From the NCBI GenBank assembly GCA_003565035.1, contig PXDP01000381.1:1-14207 (forward strand): a DNA stretch of 14,207 bases. The letters run 5' to 3'. The notes below the pieces were generated by a model that worked only from the letters and a program-made list of their open reading frames with translations, was not told where the DNA came from and made no database searches. The position numbers and the translations under genes are program-made. Source of the DNA: PVC group bacterium (lineage in GTDB: Bacteria; Verrucomicrobiota; Kiritimatiellia; SS1-B-03-39; UBA6053). Numbering within the stretch: position 1 is the stretch's first letter; each line of letters opens with the position of its first letter. Shown here piece by piece: positions 1-6,363 of this stretch.

Positions 1-11
1 GTTGCGGGAGG

Positions 12-80
12 ACCCTGCGTTAGGGTGAACTTGCCCAGGGGCGGTGCCCCTGGCTGACGAATCTTATCCCGTTGGGATAA
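12..80. other. Cluster of three short perfect hairpins
   Basis: Three perfect inverted repeats lie in a row: ACCCT/AGGGT (12-16 with 22-26, five-base loop), CCAGGGGC/GCCCCTGG (35-42 with 46-53, three-base loop GGT) and TTATCCC/GGGATAA (64-70 with 74-80, three-base loop GTT). The last is followed by an A-run on the plus strand and has no T-tract on either strand, so it is not a normal intrinsic terminator. The spacing suggests either a structured RNA or the 3' end of an upstream transcript. The strand is unknown, because perfect hairpins read the same on both. Confidence 0.5.
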
Positions 81-351
81 AAATCCTTTCAATGTTCACT
101 GTAAGAAATTCAAGTTCTCCCCGCCACCTCTGGCAGCATTGTACTGCCCGTTCTGCACAGTATTTTTCACCTCCGTGTCAATCAACCCGCAGTTCTCGCT
201 GAGAAAAGTTACCCTTGAGCGGTAGAGACGATGACGCAAAGGAAAGCAAGCTATTGTCCAGTAAGATTTGTGTGTAAAGTTTGGAATTTAATGCTGTTGT
301 TTTTTGCATGATCTTTTGGATGTAACCTGCTAAGGATTAAGGACAAATCTG

Positions 352-359
352 TGTTTCAC
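352..359 (+). promoter_or_regulatory. Half parS-like sequence before parB
   Basis: TGTTTCAC is exactly the left half of the widely conserved 16-base chromosomal parS palindrome (TGTTTCAC-GTGAAACA). The right half is absent: the next eight bases match it at only about one position. The site lies 18 bases before the parB start codon. It may be chance, a decayed site, or a weak autoregulatory ParB contact. Confidence 0.25.
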
Positions 360-377
360 ACTTTATGAGGATGTTTT

Positions 378-1370
378 ATGGCCACGAAAAAGACAGGATT
401 AGGACGCGGGCTGAATGCCTTGATTTCACAGGGGACGCCTGCCTCGACCGGAACCGCCCGCAAACAGGCGCAGGAGAATCCGTCTGCCAAAACAGCCAAA
501 TCCGGATCCAATGCCCCGAAAGAGGACGGGGCGGCGGCGGAATCCCCGCGGGAAGTCGCGGTTCATCTGATCGTCGCGAATCCCTGGCAGCCGCGTGAAC
601 ATTTTGATGAAGAAGGTCTTGAAGAACTGGCCGCTTCTATCCGGGAGATGGGCGTGCTCTCCCCTTTGCTGGTGCGTCAGCGCAAGGAGGATGGCTCGGG
701 GTATCAACTGATTGCCGGGGAACGCCGTTTCCGGGCCGCACAGCGGGCGGGACTGAAAAAAGTGCCGGTTCTTCTGCGCGAATTGACGGATCAGGAGGCA
801 CTGGAAATCGCTCTGGTGGAAAACCTTCAGCGCCGGGACCTGAATATTATCGAAGAAGCGGAGGGGTATCAGCGTCTGGCAGACGATTTTGGGTTGACGC
901 AGGAGGCGATCGCCAAGCGGGTCGGCAAAGGACGGGCCACGGTGGCCAACGCGATGCGCTTACTCTCTCTGGATCCAAAAGTCCGGACCATGGTTTCAGA
1001 AAATCGTCTCAGCGCCGGTCACGCCAAGGTGCTGCTTGGGTTGGAGATCCAGGAGGAGCAGGCTCTGCTGGCGGCGCAATGCGATCGGGAACGCTGGAGT
1101 GTCCGGGAACTGGAGCGTCAGGTGAAAATCCGGCTTCAAACGCCCAAACCTTCCAAAACCGGAAGCAAAGCCAAGGTGGACATTCCTGCCGACCATCTGC
1201 AATATCTGACCGACCGCCTGCATCAGCGGCTGGGAACCAGTGTCCGCATTTCCCCCACCCGAACGCTGCCCAACGGAAAAAAACAGCGGGGCAAGGTGGA
1301 AATCGATTTTTATTCCAACGATGATCTGGACCGGGTGCTCGACCTGCTCGGACTCATGGGCGATCTTTAA
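378..1370 (+). CDS. parB: ParB/Spo0J chromosome partitioning protein
   Basis: ParB is a CTP-dependent DNA clamp that loads at parS sites and works with the ATPase ParA to segregate the chromosome origin. The 330 residues have the usual layout. The N-terminal ParA-contact motif is visible (GLGRGLNALI, residues 7-16), followed by a variable linker to about 57 rich in Ala, Lys and Ser. The ParB/sulfiredoxin-like nucleotide domain follows, with GERRFRA at 114-120 and ENLQRRDLN at 148-156. A helix-turn-helix for parS recognition lies around 173-194 (LTQEAIAKRVGKGRATVANA), and a C-terminal dimerisation region covers about 270-330. The ATG is preceded by GAGG seven bases upstream. The usual partner parA is not inside the window; it may lie to the left or elsewhere. 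The Na/Pi transporter starts 26 bases downstream, so the two are probably cotranscribed. Confidence 0.95.
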   Translation: MATKKTGLGRGLNALISQGTPASTGTARKQAQENPSAKTAKSGSNAPKEDGAAAESPREVAVHLIVANPWQPREHFDEEGLEELAASIREMGVLSPLLVRQRKEDGSGYQLIAGERRFRAAQRAGLKKVPVLLRELTDQEALEIALVENLQRRDLNIIEEAEGYQRLADDFGLTQEAIAKRVGKGRATVANAMRLLSLDPKVRTMVSENRLSAGHAKVLLGLEIQEEQALLAAQCDRERWSVRELERQVKIRLQTPKPSKTGSKAKVDIPADHLQYLTDRLHQRLGTSVRISPTRTLPNGKKQRGKVEIDFYSNDDLDRVLDLLGLMGDL

Positions 1371-1396
1371 GCCCTGGAAATTGGAGTCAGGAAGAG

Positions 1397-3043
1397 GTGT
1401 TTTCACAGCTTTTAGCCATTTCTCAGGTTTTCGGAGGGCTTGCGCTTTTCATTTTCGGCATGAAGGAGATGTCCCGCGGTCTGCAGGAGACCGCAGGCAA
1501 ACAGTTGCGGTCCCTGCTTCAGAGCGCCACCCGCTCCCGCGCCCGGGGACTGGGCCTGGGCACCACGCTGGGATTTTTCCTGCACAGCAGCGGTGCCTCA
1601 GTGCTGCTGGTGGGGTTTCTGAATGCGGGTCTGATCACCCTTTCGCAGGCGATTCCTGTGATTTTTGGCGCCAACATCGGCACCACGCTGAGTATGCAGG
1701 CGGTTTCGTTCAAGTTGAGCAACTTCAGCTACATTGCGATTGCCATCGGTCTGGCCGCCACCTTCACCAAAAACGCCAAGGCCCGGGCACTTGGGCGCAG
1801 TCTTTTTGGATTTGGTCTGTTATTTCTGGGAATGGAAATCATGAGCCAGGGGGTATTTCCCTACCGCGAAGCGTTGCGGCCGGTTCTGCAGCGGATTGAC
1901 GGCACCGCCCTGCCCGGAATGCTGGCCGGGGTGCTGCTGGCCACGCTGGTGACCGCAGTGATTCAAAGCAGCGGAGCCACCATCGGTATGGCCTTCGCAC
2001 TGGTGAACGCCGGCGTGTTTGTCTCCCTGAGTCAAACGATGCCGATTATTCTGGGTGCGCACATCGGGACATGCGCCACCGCGATGCTCGCCAGCATCGG
2101 CACACAGAGCGCGGCCCGGCGCGCGGCCCTGTCCCACTTGCTGTTCAATGTCTTCAACGTGGTGCTCAGTATTATTTTCCGCGCTCCGCTGATCCGCCTG
2201 CTGGAGGGGATGACCGATGATGTGGTGCGCCAAACAGCCAACCTGCACACCGCCGCCATGGTGGGGGCCACGGTGATTCTTCTGCCCCTGCTTGGGCCGT
2301 TCACCCAGTTGATTCTGCGGCTGACCCCCAGCAAAAAAGCGGAACCGGAGCCCTCGTTCCTCACGTCAGACGCCATGAGCACTCTGGAAACCGCTCTGCC
2401 GGCGGTCCGCCTGGAAATCGCGCGCCTGATGCGGATGACCTGCCGGAGTCTGGAAAAAAATCGTCAATTACTGGAGGCCAAAAATCCGGAGGCTGAACGG
2501 GAGATCAAACTGAATGAAGAGGCGATTGACTCGATCAAAGTCACAATGATCCGAGCCCTGCGCGATTTGGCCCATGATGACATTGACCGGAGTCATCTTC
2601 CCGAAATTGATCAATGGACCCGGTGTATGATTGAAGTGGAGCGGATCGGGGATCACCTCAACATTCTCCGCAAGCTTTCAAAAGAGCGCCGGAACGAACC
2701 CGGGCATATTTTGTTTGGCCGGGAGCTGACCCACCGATTGAACCAGCAATTTGCAAGCACCGGGGAGATTCTTCAGGATCTGGAAGCCCTGTTTCTGGCG
2801 GAGAGCGAGGATTTTTATGCCCGTGTGGACGACATTCTCCGCAAGCGGGTGGATCTGCTCGAGTCCTGTATGAACGCGCGGGAACTGCTGACGAAACGGC
2901 TCACAGAAAATCGGCTGCCGCCCAAGGCGATGTTCTATCTTTCCTCCTACCTGGAAATCTTCGAACGTCTGGCGCGTCATGCGCAAATTCTGGCCGGCAC
3001 CTCACCGGTGCCGCCCGGAATGGATGAATTTAAAGAGATTTAG
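1397..3043 (+). CDS. Na/Pi cotransporter family protein with PhoU-like C-terminal domain
   Basis: This is a 548-residue inner-membrane protein of the NptA/YjbB-like Na+/phosphate symporter family. Residues 1 to about 310 are hydrophobic and contain the family's internal duplication. The first half has LHSSGASVLL (62-71) and GANIGTT (91-97); the second has IQSSGATIGM (189-198) and GAHIGTC (221-227). Residues about 325-545 are charged and helical and resemble PhoU, as in many bacterial members. The start is GTG at 1397: it gives the typical N-terminus with GGLALFIFGMKEMS, and AGGA lies four bases upstream with a second GGAG ten bases upstream. Family members move phosphate, sometimes as efflux under excess; direction cannot be read from sequence. 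The first repeat has His63 where the family usually has Gln. The gene overlaps the convergent methyltransferase by 14 bases. Confidence 0.9.
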   Translation: MFSQLLAISQVFGGLALFIFGMKEMSRGLQETAGKQLRSLLQSATRSRARGLGLGTTLGFFLHSSGASVLLVGFLNAGLITLSQAIPVIFGANIGTTLSMQAVSFKLSNFSYIAIAIGLAATFTKNAKARALGRSLFGFGLLFLGMEIMSQGVFPYREALRPVLQRIDGTALPGMLAGVLLATLVTAVIQSSGATIGMAFALVNAGVFVSLSQTMPIILGAHIGTCATAMLASIGTQSAARRAALSHLLFNVFNVVLSIIFRAPLIRLLEGMTDDVVRQTANLHTAAMVGATVILLPLLGPFTQLILRLTPSKKAEPEPSFLTSDAMSTLETALPAVRLEIARLMRMTCRSLEKNRQLLEAKNPEAEREIKLNEEAIDSIKVTMIRALRDLAHDDIDRSHLPEIDQWTRCMIEVERIGDHLNILRKLSKERRNEPGHILFGRELTHRLNQQFASTGEILQDLEALFLAESEDFYARVDDILRKRVDLLESCMNARELLTKRLTENRLPPKAMFYLSSYLEIFERLARHAQILAGTSPVPPGMDEFKEI

Positions 3044-3887
3044 CACTCCAGCGGGCATACGCGCCGCTGGGCAGAGGCTTCACACCCGCGGCCCCGGTCA
3101 GCAGCATTTCGCCGGAATCCACATCCCCCGGAAGATCACTCAGATGCTGCTGAAGGAGATTGGCCAACACCTGGGCGGAAAACCCCGGGGTGTGGCAACT
3201 CAGGAGAACAAAAAGCGGACGTTGACTCATCAAGGTGCGGACCTGTTCCAGTAAGGGATTGATCCGCTCCTCAATTTTAAACAGCTCCCCTTTGGATCCG
3301 CGCCCAAAACTGGGCGGATCGAGAATAATTCCATCGTAGGAACGTCCCCGTTTGATTTCCCGGGCAAGGAACTGCGGCACATCGTCGACAATCCAGCGGA
3401 TGGGGGCATCCTTCAGCCCATTGCGCCGGGCATTTTCACGCGCCCATTCGGTCATGCCTTTGGAGGCATCCACATGACAAACCGACGCGCCGCCCTGAGC
3501 GGGGGCCAGGGAAGAGCCGCCGGAGTAAGCAAACAGGTTCATGACCGAGGCATTCCGCCGTTTCGCGCAAGTGTCCCGAATCCATTTCCACATGGGCCGC
3601 TGCTCGGGAAAAACCCCCAAATGGCCAAAATCTGTAGAAGAAAGCCGAAAGCGAATTCCTTCGATCTCGGCCTCCCATTCCTCCGGAAGACGGGTGCGGC
3701 CATGCCATCGGTTTCCCTCCGCACGGTCAAAACGTGCATCGGCATTGGCCCAGACGGACTCCGGCTTTTCCGGTTTCCACACCGCCTGGGCGGCCGGTCT
3801 TTCCAAAACACAGGTGCCGAAGCGCTCCAGCTTGCGCCCCTCGCCGCTGTCCAGCAGCTCGTATCCGTTTACCCCGGCTCCTTTCAT
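3030..3887 (-). CDS. Class I SAM-dependent methyltransferase, RlmI/YccW-like
   Basis: The 285-residue protein has a Rossmann-fold methyltransferase core of the type found in 23S rRNA cytosine-C5 methyltransferase RlmI and relatives (Methyltrans_SAM family). Visible motifs are SAM-binding motif I LFAYSGG (118-124), the acidic strand-2 end VDASKG (139-144), DPPSFGRG (190-197) as motif IV, and LLSCHTPGF (228-236), which may supply the cysteine region. The first ~110 residues form a beta-rich N-terminal extension and do not look like the PUA domain of E. coli RlmI. The protein is shorter than RlmI (about 396), so the exact target is uncertain. The start ATG overlaps the stop of the upstream PDZ gene by one base (TAATG), indicating translational coupling as the last gene of the sigma-apt-PDZ operon. 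Confidence 0.85.
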   Translation of the reverse strand: MKGAGVNGYELLDSGEGRKLERFGTCVLERPAAQAVWKPEKPESVWANADARFDRAEGNRWHGRTRLPEEWEAEIEGIRFRLSSTDFGHLGVFPEQRPMWKWIRDTCAKRRNASVMNLFAYSGGSSLAPAQGGASVCHVDASKGMTEWARENARRNGLKDAPIRWIVDDVPQFLAREIKRGRSYDGIILDPPSFGRGSKGELFKIEERINPLLEQVRTLMSQRPLFVLLSCHTPGFSAQVLANLLQQHLSDLPGDVDSGEMLLTGAAGVKPLPSGAYARWSAKSL

Positions 3888-4585
3888 TAAAACCGCACGG
3901 TCACATTTTCACGGGCACCGTTGCGGATAATCGTGAAGACGGCCTCGGCACCGGGAAGTCCATTGAGCATTTCGCTGAGTTTTTCGCCTGAAGTGATCGC
4001 GGCATCATTCACCGCGATGAGGAGATCGCGGGCCTGAATTCCCGCACGCTCGGCAACAGAATCTTTCTGAACCTGAGCCACAAAGAGCCCTTCCCCGTCA
4101 TTGAGGCCAAACAAATCCGTCAGTTGCAGAGAAATAGGCTCCACGCCCACGCCCAGAACCCGCGGTGCCCGCGGCTCCGGTGCGGCCGGGACATGCATCA
4201 CCTCACGGCCCTCTCCCAGTGTGGCGCGTGCCAGCGTGGGGGCACCGTTGCGGATCAGACGCAGTTCCACGGTACGTCCGGCGGGGCTTTCCTGCACCAG
4301 ACGCCGAAGCGCACGGGCACTTTCTACCCGGATGCCGTTATATCCAACCACAACATCATCCACCTGAAGTCCAGCGGCTTCAGCCGGACTTCCGGGCTGA
4401 ACCGCTTCGATCCAGGCACCATATTCGCCGGGAAGCTGAAAGCGGCTGACCTCGTCGGCAAACACCTCGTGCAGGGCAACTCCGAGCATTCCAGGCGCAT
4501 GAGTATGGGCTTCAACCGCCCGGGTCAGAGCCAGGCTTGAAAAAAAGGCAAATGAAAGAAAAGCGGCAACGTGTTTATTCAACAT
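3887..4585 (-). CDS. Secreted protein with two PDZ domains and no protease domain
   Basis: The protein has 232 residues. A signal peptide is likely at residues 1-26 (MLNKHVAAFLSFAFFSSLAL, then a small-residue VEA cleavage site), so it acts in the periplasm or envelope. Two PDZ domains follow. The first spans about 32-125, with a GSPAEAAGLQVDDVVVGYNG core at 65-84. The second spans about 142-232, with DSVAERAGIQARDLLIAVND at 175-194. The arrangement resembles the C-terminal PDZ pair of DegP/HtrA proteins, but there is no catalytic domain, so it may be an adaptor or chaperone-like factor. The open frame continues upstream to 5035, but that part is antisense-like shadow over apt; the chosen ATG has GGAG eight bases upstream and gives the signal peptide. 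The next gene, the methyltransferase, overlaps its stop codon by one base. Confidence 0.85.
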   Translation of the reverse strand: MLNKHVAAFLSFAFFSSLALTRAVEAHTHAPGMLGVALHEVFADEVSRFQLPGEYGAWIEAVQPGSPAEAAGLQVDDVVVGYNGIRVESARALRRLVQESPAGRTVELRLIRNGAPTLARATLGEGREVMHVPAAPEPRAPRVLGVGVEPISLQLTDLFGLNDGEGLFVAQVQKDSVAERAGIQARDLLIAVNDAAITSGEKLSEMLNGLPGAEAVFTIIRNGARENVTVRF

Positions 4586-4667
4586 ACAGGAGTCTCCAAA
4601 TGATCTTTGAACGAAGTAAAAAGGATATATGCCGGGAACGGGACGGGCGCAAGAAATTTCCGGGGAT
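4586..4667 (-). other. Spacer between apt and the PDZ gene
   Basis: This 82-base spacer is the only gap of any size inside the sigma-apt-PDZ-methyltransferase operon. It holds the GGAG ribosome binding site of the PDZ gene (4594-4597). I see no strong hairpin followed by a T-tract, so readthrough from apt is expected. A secondary promoter here cannot be excluded. Confidence 0.4.
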
Positions 4668-5189
4668 TCACACCACCACGGGGACAAAGACGGGGACATT
4701 GCCCAGCCGTTCGCGCCCGCCCAGGAAGGACAATTCCATGAGGAAGGCACAGCCAACCACCTCCGCGCCCAGGGTTTTGCAGAGTTGGATCGTGGCTTCG
4801 ACAGTGCCTCCGGTGGCCAGGAGATCGTCAAGGATGAGGACCCGGTCTCCAGTGGAGAGGGCATCGGCGTGAATTTCAAGGGTGGCATTTCCGTATTCAA
4901 GATCGTAGGAAATTTCGTGGGTGTTGAACGGAAGTTTGCCTTTTTTACGGACCGGAACCAGACTGACCCCAAGGGCATAGGCCAAGGCTCCGCCGAAAAG
5001 AAAACCGCGGGCATCCACGGCGACAATGGCATCAAGCTCTTTGTCTTGGTATTCAGCGATCAGCAGATCAATGAATGTCCTGTAGGCCACCGGATCCTGC
5101 AGGATCGGGGTGATGTGTTTGAAGACAATCCCGGGCTTGGGAAAGTCCGGGATGTCGCGGATGGCGTCAGTCAGAAGTTGAGAGTTCAC
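4668..5189 (-). CDS. apt: Adenine phosphoribosyltransferase
   Basis: Apt converts adenine and PRPP to AMP and pyrophosphate in purine salvage, in the cytoplasm. The 173 residues match the usual family length (about 170-185). Diagnostic segments are the N-terminal IRDIPDFPKPGIVFKHIT region (10-27), ARGFLFGGALAYALG (60-74), VPVRKKGKLP (78-87), YDLEYG (95-100) and the PRPP-binding loop VLILDDLLATGGT (117-129). The start is GTG at 5189, directly after the TGA of the sigma gene and in the same reading frame. No good Shine-Dalgarno sequence is visible in the end of the sigma gene, so termination-reinitiation is the likely route of translation. Starting here gives the normal N-terminus; no later ATG would keep the PKPG region. 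Confidence 0.95.
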   Translation of the reverse strand: MNSQLLTDAIRDIPDFPKPGIVFKHITPILQDPVAYRTFIDLLIAEYQDKELDAIVAVDARGFLFGGALAYALGVSLVPVRKKGKLPFNTHEISYDLEYGNATLEIHADALSTGDRVLILDDLLATGGTVEATIQLCKTLGAEVVGCAFLMELSFLGGRERLGNVPVFVPVVV

Positions 5190-6050
5190 TCACATTGCCA
5201 TAGCACTGGGACTGCGATCCTTCAAGCGGGGTTCGTTAAAATCGTCAAACAACGTCTTCAACTTTTCCAAAGCGCTCTTTTGAATCTGACGGACCCGTTC
5301 GCGGGTAATAGAGAACCGTTCCCCCACCCTTTCAAGGGTTTCGGGTTCACGACCGTCCAAACCATACCGGTAATTGAGGATTTTCAATTCGCGGTCGTCC
5401 AGGTGATGGAGGAGTCCGCGCATGTTGGTGCGGACCTGAACCTGGTCCATGATCTCATATCCGTTCCGGCTGGCCGAGTCGGAAATCAGATCGGAGAAAC
5501 TGCCCCCATCGCCATCGTCGCCAATGGGCGCATCCAGCGAAGCCGGGTTTACAGACATGGCTTTCCAGTGCGCAATGTTTCCGGGTTTCACCCCCATGTG
5601 CTCGGCTATCGCGGCGTTGCTGGGCTCCCGGCCATGCTGCTGCTGATAGTCGTGCATGAATGCCCGCATCCGGGTCAGTTTTTCCAGCAAATGGGATGGA
5701 AGCCGAATGGTCTTGCTCTGGTTGGTCAGTGCACGCTTGATGGCCTGCTTGATCCACCAGGCTCCGTAGGTACTCATTTTCGCACCCTTGTTCGGGTCAA
5801 AGCGTTCCACGGCTTTCATCAGACCGGTGTTGCCCTCGGCAATCAGGTCCATGAGCGGGACTCCAAGGCCCGCGTAGTTTCTGGCAATTTTCACCACCAG
5901 GCGCAGATTGGCCCGGACCATCTTATCAATCGCAGCCTGATCGCCCTGTTGAATACGAACGGCCAACTCGTTTTCCTCTTCCCGGGTCAGGAGTGGCTCG
6001 CTGGCGATGCTCCGAAGATAAGCTCGAAATGTACTGTCGTTTTCAATCAT
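5190..6050 (-). CDS. RNA polymerase sigma-70 factor, RpoD/RpoS-like group
   Basis: This 286-residue sigma factor has all the DNA- and core-binding regions of the primary family but no region 1.1. Region 1.2 lies at about 5-38. Region 2 lies at about 40-115, with DLIAEGNTGLMKAVERFDP (68-86) binding core and AKMSTYGAWWIKQAIKRAL (90-108) recognising and melting the -10. Region 3 lies at about 120-195 and region 4 at about 212-268, with a helix-turn-helix ending in ITRERVRQIQKSALEKL (248-264) for the -35. The size and missing region 1.1 fit a group 2 (alternative, RpoS- or SigB-like) factor rather than the housekeeping RpoD, although some housekeeping factors are short. The start ATG at 6050 has GAGGA four bases upstream. 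It heads a four-gene operon and faces glmS across a repeat-rich AT-rich region. Confidence 0.93.
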   Translation of the reverse strand: MIENDSTFRAYLRSIASEPLLTREEENELAVRIQQGDQAAIDKMVRANLRLVVKIARNYAGLGVPLMDLIAEGNTGLMKAVERFDPNKGAKMSTYGAWWIKQAIKRALTNQSKTIRLPSHLLEKLTRMRAFMHDYQQQHGREPSNAAIAEHMGVKPGNIAHWKAMSVNPASLDAPIGDDGDGGSFSDLISDSASRNGYEIMDQVQVRTNMRGLLHHLDDRELKILNYRYGLDGREPETLERVGERFSITRERVRQIQKSALEKLKTLFDDFNEPRLKDRSPSAMAM

Positions 6051-6071
6051 GATGTCCTCGTTGTTGTGAAG

Positions 6072-6089
6072 CGTTACGTATAAATAACG
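6072..6089. repeat. Inverted repeat CGTTA/TAACG in the sigma gene leader
   Basis: CGTTA at 6072-6076 is mirrored by TAACG at 6085-6089 across an eight-base spacer, about 22 bases before the sigma start codon. It could be an operator or a weak hairpin in the 5' untranslated part of the sigma mRNA. Confidence 0.35.
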
Positions 6090-6117
6090 TGTGAAAATCC
6101 ATCTGCTTACAAATGTT

Positions 6118-6152
6118 TTCTGAAATCTTCTAATTTTTCAGAATTTTCTGAA
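6118..6152. repeat. Three TTCWGAA sites, possible operator array
   Basis: TTCTGAA occurs at 6118-6124, its complement TTCAGAA at 6137-6143, and TTCTGAA again at 6146-6152. Each copy is a near-palindrome (TTC-N-GAA). The first and second copies extend to an eight-base perfect inverted repeat (TTCTGAAA with TTTCAGAA), and the second and third copies form an inverted repeat with TTTTCAG/CTGAAAA arms. A degenerate fourth copy (TTCAGAG) lies at 6206-6212. Clustered palindromes between divergent genes fit a transcription factor operator; AT-rich chance similarity is the alternative. Confidence 0.4.
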
Positions 6153-6154
6153 AA

Positions 6155-6198
6155 TTATGACTATAGGCTTAGCACACTGTTTATGACCAAGTCTATAG
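6155..6198. repeat. Direct repeats TTATGAC and CTATAG
   Basis: TTATGAC occurs at 6155-6161 and 6181-6187, and the palindrome CTATAG at 6161-6166 and 6193-6198, the latter pair 32 bases apart, close to three helical turns. They lie next to the TTCWGAA cluster and over the best candidate -10 elements of the sigma promoter. Confidence 0.3.
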
Positions 6199-6308
6199 AT
6201 ATTCGTTCAGAGTAAACGCAAAAAATTACAGAGGTACATTTTTGTTTTAATCCAGACTTACAACAACATTATTGTATATACGGTTCAAATCGGATTAACA
6301 TTGCAGGC

Positions 6309-6363
6309 TTCTCCCGGCTCTGGTACGAATCGGGGAAAACCAAGGCAGGAAAACCTTAAGGAG
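6309..6363 (+). promoter_or_regulatory. Possible structured leader (pseudoknot or switch) before glmS
   Basis: TCCCG at 6312-6316 can pair with CGGGG at 6331-6335 (one G-T wobble), extended by TT/AA beyond one mismatch. Inside the resulting loop, TGGT (6321-6324) can pair with ACCA (6339-6342) just after the stem, which is H-type pseudoknot topology. CTCC (6311-6314), in the 5' strand of the first stem, is also complementary to GGAG (6360-6363) of the glmS ribosome binding site, so an alternative fold could hide it. I do not recognise a known riboswitch class, and I see no glmS ribozyme core. Confidence 0.3.

Larger units (their letters stand above)
1..377. other. Untranslated region upstream of parB
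   Basis: I find no convincing coding region here. The plus-strand frame that is open at the left edge stops at 55-57 after 18 codons, the other two plus frames stop earlier, and the only notable minus-strand ATG (near 309) gives 43 codons without recognisable character. The first 60 bases are GC-rich and hold compact hairpins. The remainder is clearly more AT-rich than the neighbouring genes, as expected for a promoter or leader. A half parS sequence lies at 352-359. I looked for tRNA, tmRNA, SRP and 5S signatures and saw none. The left part could be the tail of an upstream transcript or a small structured RNA; I cannot decide. No promoter hexamer pair is good enough to call. Confidence 0.6.

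Noticed and set aside
64..90. Intrinsic terminator at the TTATCCC/GGGATAA hairpin
   Set aside because: No T-tract follows the stem on either strand; the plus side is followed by an A-run.
95..150. 3' end of a tRNA or tmRNA, from a TTCAAGT followed by a CCGCCACC-like tail
   Set aside because: The flanking bases do not form a five-base T-stem, there is no CCA end, and no matching acceptor 5' strand is seen.
1240..1899. A 219-codon plus-strand open frame across the parB-transporter junction
   Set aside because: It overlaps two confident genes in another frame on the same strand and has no family features.
4586..5035. Upstream extension of the PDZ gene to an ATG at 5035
   Set aside because: The extra 150 residues overlap apt in another frame and look random; the ATG at 4585 has a good ribosome binding site and starts a signal peptide.
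4629..6083. A 484-codon open frame on the plus strand opposite apt and the sigma gene
   Set aside because: It is antisense to two confident genes, with no recognisable domain and no ribosome binding site of note.
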